A stretch of DNA of 64,000 bases from Rapana venosa (lineage: Eukaryota; Mollusca; Gastropoda; Neogastropoda; Muricidae), in contig CM054167.1 of assembly GCA_028751875.1 (NCBI GenBank), positions 29,083,442 to 29,147,441 on the forward strand. The letters run 5' to 3'. The notes below the pieces were generated by a model. That model saw only the letters and a program-made list of their open reading frames with translations. It was not told where the DNA came from and did no database searches. Each line of letters opens with the position of its first letter. Within the stretch, counting starts at the first letter, position 1. Positions 22,885 to 33,535 of the stretch are shown piece after piece. Position numbers and translations under genes: made by a program.

Positions 22885-24235
22885 TAACCCTAGACAGGAA
22901 AGTTTGGAGCTTGGTGAAGTCTGGGGGTGGACACGCTGGGTAGGGTGGGGCTGGCGGGGGAAGGAGGTAGGGTCGTCACATATGGTAGACGTGGGGGATT
23001 TGTCTGTTGCCCAGAAAACTGTCATTCAGGGGGTTGAGGGGGAGGTTGGCGTCCTGACATCGGGGATGAAAAAGGTATCCAGGGACATGATACCCTTTTT
23101 GAAAGCAGAGGTAAGGGTTGCGTCCTTTGTACTCAGTGGCCGTGTAGTTGGGGTCGCAGGAGAGGGTGTCGTTGGGGTCGGGGGTCCCGTATTTGAGGGT
23201 GTACGCTAACCTGCTGCACCTTTGGGGCTGGGATGGAAAGGGTCAAAAATATAAATCTTTGCGTGGGGCCCCCACTAGCAGTTGTAAATATGGCAGCGTG
23301 GTCTGCAAACGTGATGTTTTCTTTCAGAACACACTTGGCAAGGGACATATTGGATAAATTGACGGTCTTTTTTAGAGGATGTGTCCCATTGGGGGGATAA
23401 TGGACGATGCCAGACCTGGGTTGGGGGAACACCCTGTTTTGATATTTTTGATAAATGTGTCCATTTATTGTCTGTGATGGATGTATGTTTGCATGTGTTG
23501 ATTCCAGAATTAAAAATGAGTGCTGTACATCTTTGTTTTCGGGGAATGTGTTGAAGCCCAAAGAATAAGGTCATCAACTGGGGAACCTGAGATGCTGATG
23601 TTTGATTTCTGCCTTTGTAATATAGAATATCTGACTTGATGTGTCGTGACACTGAGTCACCCAGGATGAATTCGTTTTGCTGGAGTGTCTCTTTGTACTG
23701 CTAGTTGTTTTTCGTGGTGTGGGGGTGTTGTTGGTAGTAGTCTGAGGGGCTTCGAAGTGTGTGATTGTAGTTTGTCTTTTCTTTTTCTTTGAGGGACTGT
23801 TGTCCAAACATTTTTGGGGTTTTGGGGCTTTCTCCTCCGTGTTGTCACGGGTTTTGTTTGCCAGAGTCTGTTTGGTTGTTGATGCTGACAGTGTTGGCAG
23901 TGTTGCTTGTGGGTTGGTTGTTGATTTCTTCAGTAATGTCGGATGCTTGTTTGCCCGAGTCTGTTTGGTTGTTGATGTTTACAGTATTGTCCATGGCTTG
24001 TAGTGAAGTTGTTGAGTCAGGTGGAGTTGCTTCTGGTCAGTGTTTCATGTGTACATTGATTTGTGTTTTCGTCGTAGTGGTAGAGAAAGAGAATCTGTTG
24101 GGGGTAGGGAAGGATGAGTAAGGAGTCCTGTTCTTTGTCTGACTGCGTGTGTGAGAGTTGAGTGTTTGGGGGTGTGTGCTTTTGATAGTGTGCGTTTCAG
24201 TTCCTTGAGTTCTGACTTCAAGTCCCTGGTTTTTT
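22885..24235 (-). pseudogene. Unrecognised coding-like relic, possible LINE ORF1
   Basis: The minus strand carries overlapping open pieces (23133-23561, 23275-23652, 23574-23807, 23657-23848). Near 24240-24180 a LKSELKELKRTLSKA-like segment could form a short coiled coil. It is followed by a Lys/Thr/Ser/Pro-rich part (SPSKKKKRQTTITHFEAPQ) and a less biased region. A coiled coil plus basic low-complexity region upstream of an enzyme ORF would suit a LINE ORF1 or gag-like protein, but I see no zinc knuckle and cannot name it. It adjoins an RTE fragment of opposite orientation. Confidence 0.4.
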
Positions 24236-25050
24236 GTTTTGCAGACGATATTGATCTCAGGGCCCGCAGATGAAGAAGAACTCCAGGATCTCACCACCAG
24301 ACTGGAAACTCAGCCAATGCCCACGTATGGAGATCAGCACGGAAAAGAGCAAGATCCTAGTGAACAGTACCACACCGACCACATCCCACCAGCATCAAGA
24401 TGAGTGGGGAGACACTAGAGGAGGTGGAAACTTTCAAGTACCTTGGAGCGTCATCACCAAAGAAGGCACGAGCACACAAGAGGTGAAGATCAACTTGCTG
24501 TGGCACTCCCTTTCCCTGACTAAGCTGGCGAAAGTGTGGAGAAACCACAACATCAAACCCACACTAAGGTCAGACTCTACAAGGCACTACGTCACATCCA
24601 TTGCCTTGTACAGCTGTGAATGGCCCTTACTGCCGATTTAGAACGTCGCATTCAAGCCTTTGAGATGAAGTGTCCTCAGGGGGATCCGAACATCACCTAC
24701 AGAGACCGCAAAACCAATGACACGTCTCCACCCATCGAGCACGGGTGGCAAACAAAACCCAGCTAGATACGGGTAAAACGGGGGAAACGAAGGGGTTTGG
24801 GCCCACCAAAAAAGGCCCTAACACCTTAAAAGAAACCCTGCGGGGAATGGGGGAAAGGAGCAAGGGGGCCCAGGGACGACCACGAAAAAAAGCTGGATAT
24901 CCAACATCAAGGAGGGGCCCCGGCCCCAAACGGGAAACCAAAGCCTTTTAAAAACCCCCGGAAAACCATTTGGGGGGTCCATTTGCACCCCTTTTTTCCC
25001 CCGGTTGCGGGTCCCCAAACCCCGGTTGCCCGCCCAAAAGGGGGGTTGAG
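24236..25050 (+). mobile_element. RTE-like LINE, C-terminal third
   Basis: The element is 5'-truncated exactly at the RT active site and continues to the end of the protein. Up to about 24720 the sequence reads cleanly; after that it becomes rich in G, C and A runs and frame changes. Flanking sequence beyond 25050 is G/T-rich and unassigned. Confidence 0.8.
24238..25020 (+). pseudogene. RTE RT palm/thumb and C-terminus
   Basis: It starts with FADD (24238-24249) and ADDIDLR-like sequence, then LQDLTTRLET, MEISTEKSKILVNSTTPTTS, EEVETFKYLGASSPK, VRLYKALRHI-like and AFEMKC segments, and GRPRK near 24875-24895. These follow the order of RTE proteins from the catalytic box to the end. Frames switch near 24300, 24400 and 24560. 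The longest open piece is 123 codons (24270-24641). No upstream RT or endonuclease remains, so it is a dead fragment. Confidence 0.78.
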
Positions 25051-26060
25051 TGATGAGTGAAGTGTGAAAATATTTTTGGTGGGGGAAACCCAATGTTTGG
25101 GTTTTTTTTTTGGGAATTAAGCAAAAGTGAGTGTATCTTTTGCTTCATTCGTTGTGATTTTTGGGGAAAACCGTTTGTTTCCCACAGGAAACGGGAAAGC
25201 GATGTAAATTTTTGGGTTGAGAGCGGGAAAACTGGGGGTGCGACGTGTTGCCCCTAGGGAGAGTTTTTTTTTTGTTGTGTTTTTGGATGAATTTTTGAGG
25301 GCGGCTTTCTGTTTTTTTTTTGAGGGAGAATTTGGCGTCGCAAGGGTTAATGTGGTTTTTTCGCGGTGTTTGGGGGAAAGGGTTGTTTTGGTTTCATTGT
25401 AAGTTACCGGGCGGCTCTGAACTGGGGGGGATGGGGGGGTGTTGCACCCCAAAACAGTGGCCCATCAGGCTGGGTGGTGGGCTGGGGTGACTTGGTAAAT
25501 GGGAGCAATCGGGTTTGGGGGCCCAGGATTTCCGGGATGGGGGGGGGGATGCCCCTGAGAATTTTTCTGCCAGAAGAGAAGAGAGAGAGAGAGAGAGAGA
25601 GGGGGGTGGGGGGGGGGGGGAGGAGGGAGGAGAGTGGGGGGGGGGGGGGGGGGGGGAGCTACTTTGTGTGAGTGTGTGTTATGGCACCCCCGCAGCATGC
25701 TGTCCCTTGGTGTGTTGTGTGTGTGTGTGTGTTGCGCGCGCCCCGGGGATGTGATTTGGTCCCTGCGTGCGTGGTCCGGGGGTGGGGCTTTTGGCGGGTG
25801 GTGTTGTTTCCCCAAACACTTTTTCGTGCTTGTATCTTTATTGCCCTTTAACATGGAAAAACGTGGGGTGTGGTGTGTGTGTTGTTGTGTGTGTGTGGTG
25901 GTTTTGTGTATGTGCCCCCCCAAAAGCCCCTACAATTGCCGGGTGTTTCCGGGGGCTGTTTGTTTTTCCATTTAAGCTGTTAGATTTCTCAAGCACATTT
26001 GTGCCGTGCCCCTTTTTCCCTTGTATTAAATGGGGGGTGGTGTAAACGCGGGGGTTATGA
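25050..26060. other. G/T-rich low-complexity block
   Basis: G- and T-rich on the plus strand, with a (GA)n tract at 25572-25600 followed by long G runs to 25660, and TG tracts near 25710-25735 and 25860-25905. Open frames are compositional. Many runs of three or more identical bases suggest a weak consensus. Confidence 0.65.
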
Positions 26061-27050
26061 GTGTGTGAAAGGGCCCAAGTAAAAATTTTTATTTCCAGAT
26101 GGTTACTTTAAAATTAAGCAAGGCATTTGTTTTTTTTCATCAAGCCATTATTAAGAACAAATTTTGTAATGATTATACTAAGACAAACATTATTGCATCA
26201 TTTACCATTAAATTTTAAAACCCGTAAGAAAAAAAAATCGATAAGGGAAAAACCCTTTAAAATACAAAACCCATATTCATTTACAGCCCAACATACTAAT
26301 GCCCCACCTTCGCGCAGCGCCTCACGTCCACACACCCCCAAAATTTTTTAAAAAAAAAAAATGTTTTAAGGGAAATTTAAAAAAAAAAAAACATTAAAAG
26401 TCAGGACAAACAATTTTCTTACCCACTGTTTTATCCATTTTACAGGGTTTTAACTTTAGATTAAAAAAAAGGTACAGGAATTTAAAAAGGTTTAAAAATT
26501 TCAAAGGGGGTTCGTCATTAATGACAATTTTTACCCTTTAAAGACTCCCTCCTTCCTCCTCCACCCAGCAAACGTATTTTTTATGCGTTAAAACTTTTCA
26601 AATAGCGCTTTTTAAAAAATGATAAATTCACACAATAACTATCAAAGCAAGATAAGTCAAATAACATTATAATAATGATTATTATAATAGAGATACAATA
26701 CTAACAACAATCACCCATCACCATGAGACAACAATATAACAAATGATCCCCATCACCATGAGACAATAACATAACCATGATAACAGAAAAGCATTGGAAA
26801 GGATGGGGGTGGGGGAGGAGTATCAAGGGGGAAGGGGAAAAACATCTTCAATCAAATAGAGAATTAATTAAAAAAAAACAACAATTATTCAAACAAGTAG
26901 AATCCCTATACGATACAGAATTCAAAAGCCCATAATCAACTGAACTATCAAACTAAAACAATATCAAACTAAAACAGTATCGCTTATAATAGTACTAATA
27001 ATTTCATCTCTAACTGCAATAAAAACAACATCATCCACAATAAAATCTAT
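26060..27050. other. AT-rich stretch, no gene
   Basis: AT-rich with poly-A/T tracts (26340-26400), no open frame of note and no repeat that I can name. A CCATCACCATGAGACAA motif appears twice near 26708 and 26750. Confidence 0.55.
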
Positions 27051-27057
27051 TGAATTA

Positions 27058-27108
27058 GACAAGACAAAGGGCATGAGGAGAGGAGAGGAGAGGAAGGAGA
27101 GGAAAGGA

Positions 27109-27161
<53 letters not shown>

Positions 27162-27180
27162 AGAGAGAGGAGAGAGATGA
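27058..27180. repeat. (GA)n microsatellite
   Basis: GAGAGGAGAGGA-type repeats leading into about 20 clean GA units at 27112-27155. Confidence 0.96.
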
Positions 27181-27189
27181 ATGACATGA

Positions 27190-27258
27190 CAAATTCTTTT
27201 ATTTCGAGGATAATGAATAAGCACACATGTTCTTTTTTACATCCAGTCCCCGCCCGTT
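27190..27258 (+). repeat. Dispersed ~50-bp motif, copy 2
   Basis: TTCTTTTATTTCGAGGATAA then TGAATAAGCACACATGTTCT and TTTTTACATCCAGTCCC. It matches the motif at 18217-18275 (inverted) and 30742-30795. Confidence 0.65.
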
Positions 27259-27289
27259 AGGGATACATCTTAATAATAATAACCCAATA

Positions 27290-28560
27290 CTTATACAGTC
27301 TCACAATAAAAACAAGGGGAAATAACCCTTTTCAAAACAGCTCCCCCCCAACAACCCCCCCCCCAAAGCAAGAAAATAAAAGAAAACCAAAAAATACCCA
27401 CCCCCACCCCCCAAAAAACCTTAACCAAAACATAACAAACAAACAAAAGAGAAGGAAAAACCAAACCAACAAAGATTGATAAAAAAGAGAAAAACAGACA
27501 GACAACAAGAACAGAACAAGAACAACAACAGAGCCAAGAAAATAACACAATCAAACTTAATAAGTCATAAAGATAAACATCTACACATTGTCAAATGGTA
27601 CACATACTTGTTACACATAATTAAATCAATTAATTAACAAACAAGATCATTTCAAATAACAATGAAATATTTCACTCAAACTCCCATTCAATTAGTGAAA
27701 AATCAAGAAATCGAAAAAATCAATGAGTAAACAAAACCAATTAAACAAGAAAAAAAGACCCACAAACACTCCCCTTCCCAACACCCCCTCCCCTAAACAA
27801 ACAACAACCCCCCAAAAGTCCAGACTAAATACAAGCGTGGCGCGCGCGCGCGACACACACACACACACAACACACTCACACACACACCACTTTACGCACG
27901 TATAGCCACGCATGCACACCACACACACCTCTCTCACACATACATCACTCACACACACATAATACACACACACACACACATCCTGGATACATATCCATTC
28001 GCAAGACATTTCCTCACATACAAGATAATAGACACATGTCATAATTATCAAAATATCTTAAACCGTACATTTGTACAGACAAACCAGGAAATAAACATTA
28101 TTTGATGTACGAAGACAGCAAGCCACAAAGCATCAAGAAAAATGACCAATCTATACATCAGTATTTCAACAATAAACACACAGAACTGCGTTCTTTCCGC
28201 TCTCATCTGCACACACTGTGAATGGGCGCCCATTTACTACTCACTGACACACACATACACACATACACACAATTACACACACACACATATTCATGCATGC
28301 GCAATCCTATATACACATTATTAGAATTGATACAAAAGTCCACAGAAGTAATGAAATTGTCCAACAGAACATTGCAAATTAACAATCCATACCATTCTGC
28401 ATTAACAACAAAATACAACCCAAACTTCATTTTAAGGGGGAAACTCAGACAAGTTCATTGTTAACAAAATCAAAACAAGCAAGGGCACACACACACAACA
28501 CACCACACACACACCACACACACACACTCACACACACACCACACACACACACACACATTA
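27290..28560. other. A+C-rich low-complexity block with CA tracts
   Basis: Very poor in G and T at 27300-27840, then CG/CA alternation (27840-27870) and CA tracts (27855-27890, 27965-27985, 28480-28558). Minus-strand open frames (27291-27554, 27692-28051) are composed of Phe, Leu, Val, Gly and Cys from this skew. Between 28030 and 28470 the sequence is more normal but holds no recognisable gene. Confidence 0.65.
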
Positions 28561-28589
28561 CAATTCAAAGCAGCTCACTAATGTCAGTT

Positions 28590-28613
28590 ACAGAGAGAGA
28601 GAGAGAGAGGTGA

Positions 28614-28661
<48 letters not shown>

Positions 28662-28664
28662 GAA
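28590..28664. repeat. (GA)n microsatellite flanking LINE 3' end
   Basis: Interrupted GA repeats immediately next to the LINE copy at 28665. A similar GA tract lies at its other end (30188-30262). Confidence 0.93.
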
Positions 28665-30190
28665 TAATTTGGTATATGCAAGGAGGATATATTTACTTTG
28701 TTTCCAACAGATCAATTGTGGATTTTTATTTTTGATGCATTCAAGTGGATGAAAAAAATGACTTTTGAAGATTGTTAATGATGGAGTTGTCTAAATGAGT
28801 CAGAAGGGAGTTCCACAGCACAGGCCTGAGTAAGTAAGCTAGATTTGAACAAATCTATTCTTGGGATTGGGACACATGGCTTTTCGGTATTTCTGGAATG
28901 ATTCATTGGGAATTGTCTTTTAAGGATGAGGGAAAAGTTCCTGTCATTATCTTAAACATCATGATGCCTTTGTTAAATCTTAGTCTTTGGTGTAGGGGAA
29001 GAATATTTAACTGGTATAATCCACTTCTAGTAAGGTAGTCTTCTTCAGAAGAACCAGTTTAAGAGCACGTTTATACAGACTTAATAATGGTTTCATAGTG
29101 TTTGCACTAGCAGAATCCCACAGGTTGAAGCATAATCTATTGAGGATTGTATATAAGCTTGAAAGAATAGTTTTCTTGAATGAAAGTCAAGAAAATGTTT
29201 GATTTTAGTCAGTTGTGTATACTCTTTGAGACATGTATTTGCACAGATGGGATATGTGATGGTACCAGCTGAGATTTTCATCAATTGTTACTCCTAGAAC
29301 TTTGTGGTGAGAGGTGTTCTATTGTTTCCTTTTCATATGGATTGGAGAAAATTTATAGATAGATTTTAGTCGCTTTTGTCTGGTAGTGATAAGCATGCAT
29401 TTTGTTTTTTGGGGGTGTATAGACATGTGATTTAGTTCAGTCCATTTGACAAGATCATCAGTGCTATTTTGCAATGTCTTTGCAATAGAGTTAATGTCAG
29501 TATGGCTTGTATGTATGGTTGTGTCGTCAGCAAAAAGTTCGCATTTAGATTTGATATGGAGAGGAAGGTCATTTATGTATAATGAAAAGAGAATTGGTCC
29601 TAAGATGGATCCCTGTGGTACTCCATAATGAATGGGTTTTAGTGTGGATGTGGACGTAGCTATTGAAACACATTGTTGCCTGTTTGTAAGATAAGAAGCA
29701 AGACGTTCAAGAGTATTTGTAGAGAGATTATATAAGTCTAGCTTTTTAATGAGAAGTCTGTGGTCAATTGTATCAAATGCTTTTTTGAAATCTACAAATA
29801 ATACTCCACAAAATTTATTGTCATTAATGTTAGACAGCCAATTGTCTACCAGACTAGTTAATGCCGTATGGCACGAGTGACTTTTTCTAAATCCAGACTG
29901 ATTTGGGTGAAGTAAGTTGTTAATATCTATATGATGGACTATGTGTTTATTCATATGTTTTTCCAAGGGTTTTGAAAGGTAAGATAAAATAGAGATTGAC
30001 CTATAATTTGAGGGATCAGAAGTGTCTCCAGACTTGTGGATCGGAATCACCTTAGCAGTTTTGAAGGCGTTGGGGAAATAGTTCTTATGAAGACAAACGT
30101 TATAGATATGTGTCAGAGTGTCTGTAATAACTGGAGCTGAGAGTTTCAGTATTCTGCCATCTATTCCATCAAGACCACGCGTACTTGAGA
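28665..30190 (-). mobile_element. Jockey/CR1-superfamily LINE, 5'-truncated copy
   Basis: Minus-strand copy of the family at 18402-21010. The 3' part (28665-28980) encodes a decayed C-terminus (KSSLLYSGP.LWNS-like). The RT follows to 30190, where the sequence breaks into a (GA)n tract. Sequence identity to 18402-19600 is very high by eye. Confidence 0.85.
29319..30190 (-). pseudogene. LINE reverse transcriptase, largely open
   Basis: About 290 codons are open after the simple-repeat-derived Ser/Leu run at the apparent start, which is not part of the protein. The RT motifs are in order: DGIDGRILKLSA, NYRSISILSYLSKPLEKH, HPNQSGFRKSHSCHTAL, LFVDFKKAFDTIDH, YGVPQGSILGPILFSLYIND and CELFADDTT (FADD at 29523-29534). 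Catalytic residues are intact. The thumb continues to SIHPQKTKCMLITTRQK, where a frameshift breaks it at about 29330. The fingers' N-terminal part and the endonuclease are missing. Confidence 0.85.
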
Positions 30191-30228
30191 GAGAGAGAGA
30201 AGAGAGGAGAGAGAGAGAGAGAGAGAGT

Positions 30229-30262
<34 letters not shown>
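30188..30262. repeat. (GA)n microsatellite at LINE 5' break
   Basis: GA repeats with a few interruptions begin within the RT coding at the CGTACTTGA point where the sister copy at 19590 continues normally. Confidence 0.93.
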
Positions 30263-30263
<1 letters not shown>

Positions 30264-30269
30264 GGAGAA

Positions 30270-31890
30270 GAACAAGCACTATCAAGCTATCAGGTCTACC
30301 ATAAAAGATTTTTTAAAATTTCCTCCACTTGTTTCAACATTGTAGATTATTTACTAGCTTGCATAGATTCTCTTACTTCTTTGCATAATTAGTGTGCCTC
30401 TTTCCTGCCTCCCCCTCCCTCCACACATATACAGGGTGTGACTAAAATTTCTAGTCTCAGTAAGACATACTTGAATTTTTTGTTGTTGTAAGGAATACAA
30501 TTAGTGCTGATAAATGTAAGTATGGTTGATTTTGCCATATTAGTCATGGTTGATTTGCCTTGTTAGTCAAGTGCTAGGCATTCATGTATTAGATGCTTTT
30601 TAGCTGCCTGCACGTGCCTGTGGTTGAGTGTAGGGTATGCTACATGTATTTATGCCATTTTGTGTGTGTGTGTTTGTCTGCTTGTGTGTGTATGTGTGTG
30701 TGTGCACATGCGCTCATGTGTGTGTCTTTATTTATTTTGCTTATTCTTTTATTGCAAGGATAATGGAATAAGCACTCATGTGCTTTTAAAAAAAATCTAG
30801 TTCTGGTGTATATGCAGTTTTGTAAATTTTGTCATCCCTTTTGTGTGTGTGTGTTTTCTTTCTGCTTTTTTTGGTGTTGCTTTGATGTCAAAAAGTGTAG
30901 GCCTGTGTGCAATTTTTTTTTTTACACAACACAGGACTGATAAAGAGATAAACATTTGATCACAACAATTTCTTAATAGGATCAGAAAATGCTTTGTGTA
31001 TAGTATCAGAAACATCAGTGAAATAAAAACCTGAGCCATTTGTGAGGTACCTTTGTCTGATGACAGTGTAGGATACTGACAAGACATCTGTTTTCTAGTG
31101 TGTTCTCGGGGCTATAATTATGAGCTGTACTGGAATTGGTTCATGAACAAACCTTCAGCTGTAGCAAGGATACCACTAAAAGCTGATGAAACAGTAGACT
31201 GTGTATGTGCTGTAACGCCTGACCAGCAGGAGTGTTTATAGAGAAGTCAGATAGCTGACACTTAGGACTGCCCCAGACTCTCTCCCCACACTCTCCATCA
31301 AACTGCCTCTCACACCACTGGCCGCACAGTAGCCCATAGGGGCTAGGTGTGTTTATTTATGGCCTCGTTCTGCCAACAGGTTCAATGTGGCAGCCCCCCA
31401 AAAAGGTTAGTCTGCATGCAGACATATTCAATGTTTTCTCTATGTTCATTGTTTATATAATATAAACAGATGCTTTTTTAGAGAGAGAGTTAGAAATGTC
31501 TGTTTTTTGTGATTGTGTTTCTTCCTGCACCTCTCCTGTTTATTTTCATGTCTGTTTCAACTGCTGTCACATCAACCAGTATGAAAGAAAGTACATGGAG
31601 TTTGGAGTCAAAAGAAAGCTCGTTTAAAGCTCATTTTAAAGAGTGCTTTGCTTGTCATATTTAAACAATTCACTGTGCAAGAGGATGTGTGAAAGACACA
31701 AGGGTAATTTACGGCTGAACACGGCTACAGCTGCAAGCCCCTAGTGCTGCCTTTCCGGTGCCCCGTTTATTTATATCCATGTGCTGCCAGCTGCCAGTCA
31801 TGAACTTTGGCTGGGAAACTAAACAGAGGGAATGAGAAGCAGTGAAAGATAAAGGATGATAATGATATAGCGATGAGAGGAAGGTATTGT
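30270..31890. other. Mostly unique-looking sequence, no gene found
   Basis: A TG tract (30661-30725) and the third copy of the dispersed motif (TATTGCAAGGATAATGGAAT, AAGCACTCATGTGCTTTT at 30750-30790) are present. The rest, especially 31090-31880, has balanced composition and is not obviously repetitive. If a host exon or regulatory element exists in this window this is a likely place, but no open frame with a domain is visible. Confidence 0.5.
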
Positions 31891-31894
31891 TGAA

Positions 31895-32111
31895 CGTGAT
31901 GTTCCTTAATGGGGAACATCAGACTTTTAAGAGTCTGGAGCAACCATGCTCTCCCCTCTACCTTCTGGGAGGAAATAGAAAGAAAGTTTAAAAATCAAGG
32001 GAAATAATTCAACAAGAGAAGATTACTCTTGTGGTAAATTGGAGTTATTTTCCCTTACTATGCTTAGTAACAACAAACGCAAAAGCACTCTTTTGTGTGA
32101 GGTGTTACACC
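31895..32111 (-). mobile_element. Truncated solo-LTR-family fragment, copy 3
   Basis: The minus strand begins TGTAACACCTCACACAAAAG and follows the first ~220 bases of the 3174 and 40711 repeats through AGTCTGATGTTCCCCATTAA before diverging. Its end touches the gypsy-type relic at 32112. Confidence 0.75.
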
Positions 32112-32239
32112 TGTAACTTTCAGGTGTATGGGTAACACTTTATCAAGGTTTTGCAACTTTACACTATCCCTCAAGTGTTCATCATAAAATCTTTGTGAGA
32201 TAACAGTAACTTGTGAACCACTGTCCATGAGTCCTTGAG

Positions 32240-32680
32240 TTCTTACACACTGTACTTGATGTCCGTCTCCAGTGCTGGTCCGATGAGGGCTTCCATGGCT
32301 CCCGTTGGTCTGTCTAACTCACCCAGCACTGTGGTTGAGTCCAGGGTGACAGTTCATCTGGAGCACACGTTTTGCACAGTCAAGTGCACCTGGCGTGCTT
32401 TCACTTCCGCCTGGATGATCCGGAGACCGTCATGCAGATCCCATTGCCATCATGGCAGGACCCTCGTAGCATCACCACCCCAGATGCAGGTTGTCAGGTC
32501 GAGGACTTCTCTCGCCCGTAAGGTCAGCGTTGTGCTAGGCTTCAGCCTCACTGGCTGTCGGGGGAGGATCTGCTCCATGGTGTTTAGAGCAGTCTTCAGC
32601 TTCTGTCGGTCATGGGGTGAAGGGTTGAAGGTGGGAAAGTCACAGGTCACCCCGCTGCTGTGACCCTCTCTCATTTAAAT
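32240..32680 (-). pseudogene. Region following retroelement protease, broken
   Basis: The minus strand reads PQPVRLKPSTTLTLRAREV-like sequence, then after a stop near 32450 a VHLTVQNV...TVTLDSTTVLGELD-like segment with one more stop. The pattern of a hydrophobic 'V.V.N...V.L...T.LG.L' block is what follows the aspartic protease in many Ty3/gypsy polyproteins. I do not see the protease Asp-Thr/Ser-Gly box itself. The plus-strand frame of 142 codons across the same stretch is a shadow. The SINE at 32696 separates this from the zinc knuckle. Confidence 0.5.
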
Positions 32681-32695
32681 GGTTTGCCAGCCCTG

Positions 32696-32988
32696 GGATG
32701 GGATAGCTCAGTGGTCGGAGCACTCGCTTTCCCCCAGCCAAGTTAAGCAGCGTCGAGTGTGGTTACCAGTTGGATGGGTGACCGTTTGTGCGCCTTGGCT
32801 TCAGTACAGTTCCCCCAGTTCACCCAGCTGTAAATGGGTACCTGCCCTCTTTAGGGTCAGGGAAGGTAAAGCAGCGAGGGAGAGGAGATGGGCGCCGCCC
32901 TCAATATGCTGGCCCTAGAGAAGTGAGGTCTCTGACGCCTCGCTCCCCTACGACCACATAGGTTATGGGACTCCTTTACCTTTACCTT
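32696..32988 (+). mobile_element. Composite tRNA/5S-headed SINE, copy 2, 13-bp target duplication
   Basis: TTTGCCAGCCCTG is present at 32683-32695 and at 32989-33001. The SINE starts GGATGGGATAGCTCAGTGGT (tRNA A-box-like). It passes into AGCCAAGTTAAGCAGCGTCG (5S box-A-like, 32737-32756), GGTTACCAG (intermediate element-like) and TTGGATGGGTGACCG (5S box-C-like, about 32769-32783). A unique body follows and it ends in CTTTACCTTTACCTT. Perfect duplications imply a recent insertion. Confidence 0.9.
32704..32783 (+). promoter_or_regulatory. Hybrid Pol III promoter: tRNA A box plus 5S internal control region
   Basis: TAGCTCAGTGG (32704-32714) fits the tRNA A box. It is followed within 25 bp by motifs in the order and spacing of the 5S rRNA box A, intermediate element and box C. 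No tRNA B box (GGTTCGANTCC) is visible. The same arrangement is in the 15046 copy. A head fused from two Pol III genes is inferred; promoter activity is untested. Confidence 0.7.
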
Positions 32989-33001
32989 TTTGCCAGCCCT
33001 G

Positions 33002-33535
33002 CGGTCCTGCGACTAGAATGTGGAGGAGAGTCTCTGGCTAGGTGGAAACCCACTTCACCACATCGGAAACATGGTCCTCTAGGTCGTGATGCTCTGCTGG
33101 TGACTCGCGTCTGTGCATTTCCTCTTTGAAGCCTTGAGGCTACCAGGTCAGCTATCTTCTCCAGGTCCGCCTCAGTCTGAGCCACAGGTGTAGAGGTTTG
33201 CTGCGTGTGACACTTTGTCTCCTGATGAACTGCAGTCGTAGTGGACAGGTCTGTTTCATGCAGCAGCTTCACATGACGGTACACCTGCATGGTGTCTGGA
33301 GCAGCTCACCCTGGAACCCCCAACTTGTTCCTCAGTTCAGAAAACAACAGCTGGTTGTTAGCCCTCAGTACCTTCATAAAGGTGCTGTACACCTTTATTT
33401 GGGCCTCTTCCTCAGGGAACTTCGTCACTTTGTTGACTTCTGTCCAGTATCCCCACATTCTCAGAAAGAAACTTGACACAGACTCTGTCCTCTTCATCTG
33501 TGTTTTTGTTACAAAGTCAAAGTAGACTTCTTTCG
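33002..33535 (-). pseudogene. Gag C-terminal part with damaged zinc knuckle
   Basis: Two minus-strand pieces: 33306-33497 (RTESVSSFFLRMWGYWTEVN, VTKFPEEEAQIKVYSTFMKV, capsid-like helices) and 32982-33290, Arg-rich and ending with PCFRCGEVGFHLARDSP. A functional CCHC knuckle has C-x2-C-x4-H-x4-C; here the third and fourth ligand positions are displaced or lost (F and S), so zinc binding is doubtful. A frameshift near 33295 separates the pieces. The N-terminal part lies at 38700-39184, beyond the Rex1 insertion. Confidence 0.72.

Noticed and set aside
27291..27554. Minus-strand hydrophobic ORF
   Set aside because: It results from an A+C-rich plus strand; same reasoning as for the 14.5-kb block.
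30797..31880. Host exons in the non-repetitive stretch
   Set aside because: No conserved domain, no convincing splice-site pairs around an open frame; small frames are at chance length.
32235..32663. 142-codon plus-strand ORF
   Set aside because: The opposite strand carries retroelement protease-end sequence, so this is a shadow frame.
32737..32783. A 5S rRNA gene
   Set aside because: Only the internal control region matches; the 5' third is replaced by a tRNA-like head and the 3' end by a SINE body, and the unit has target duplications.
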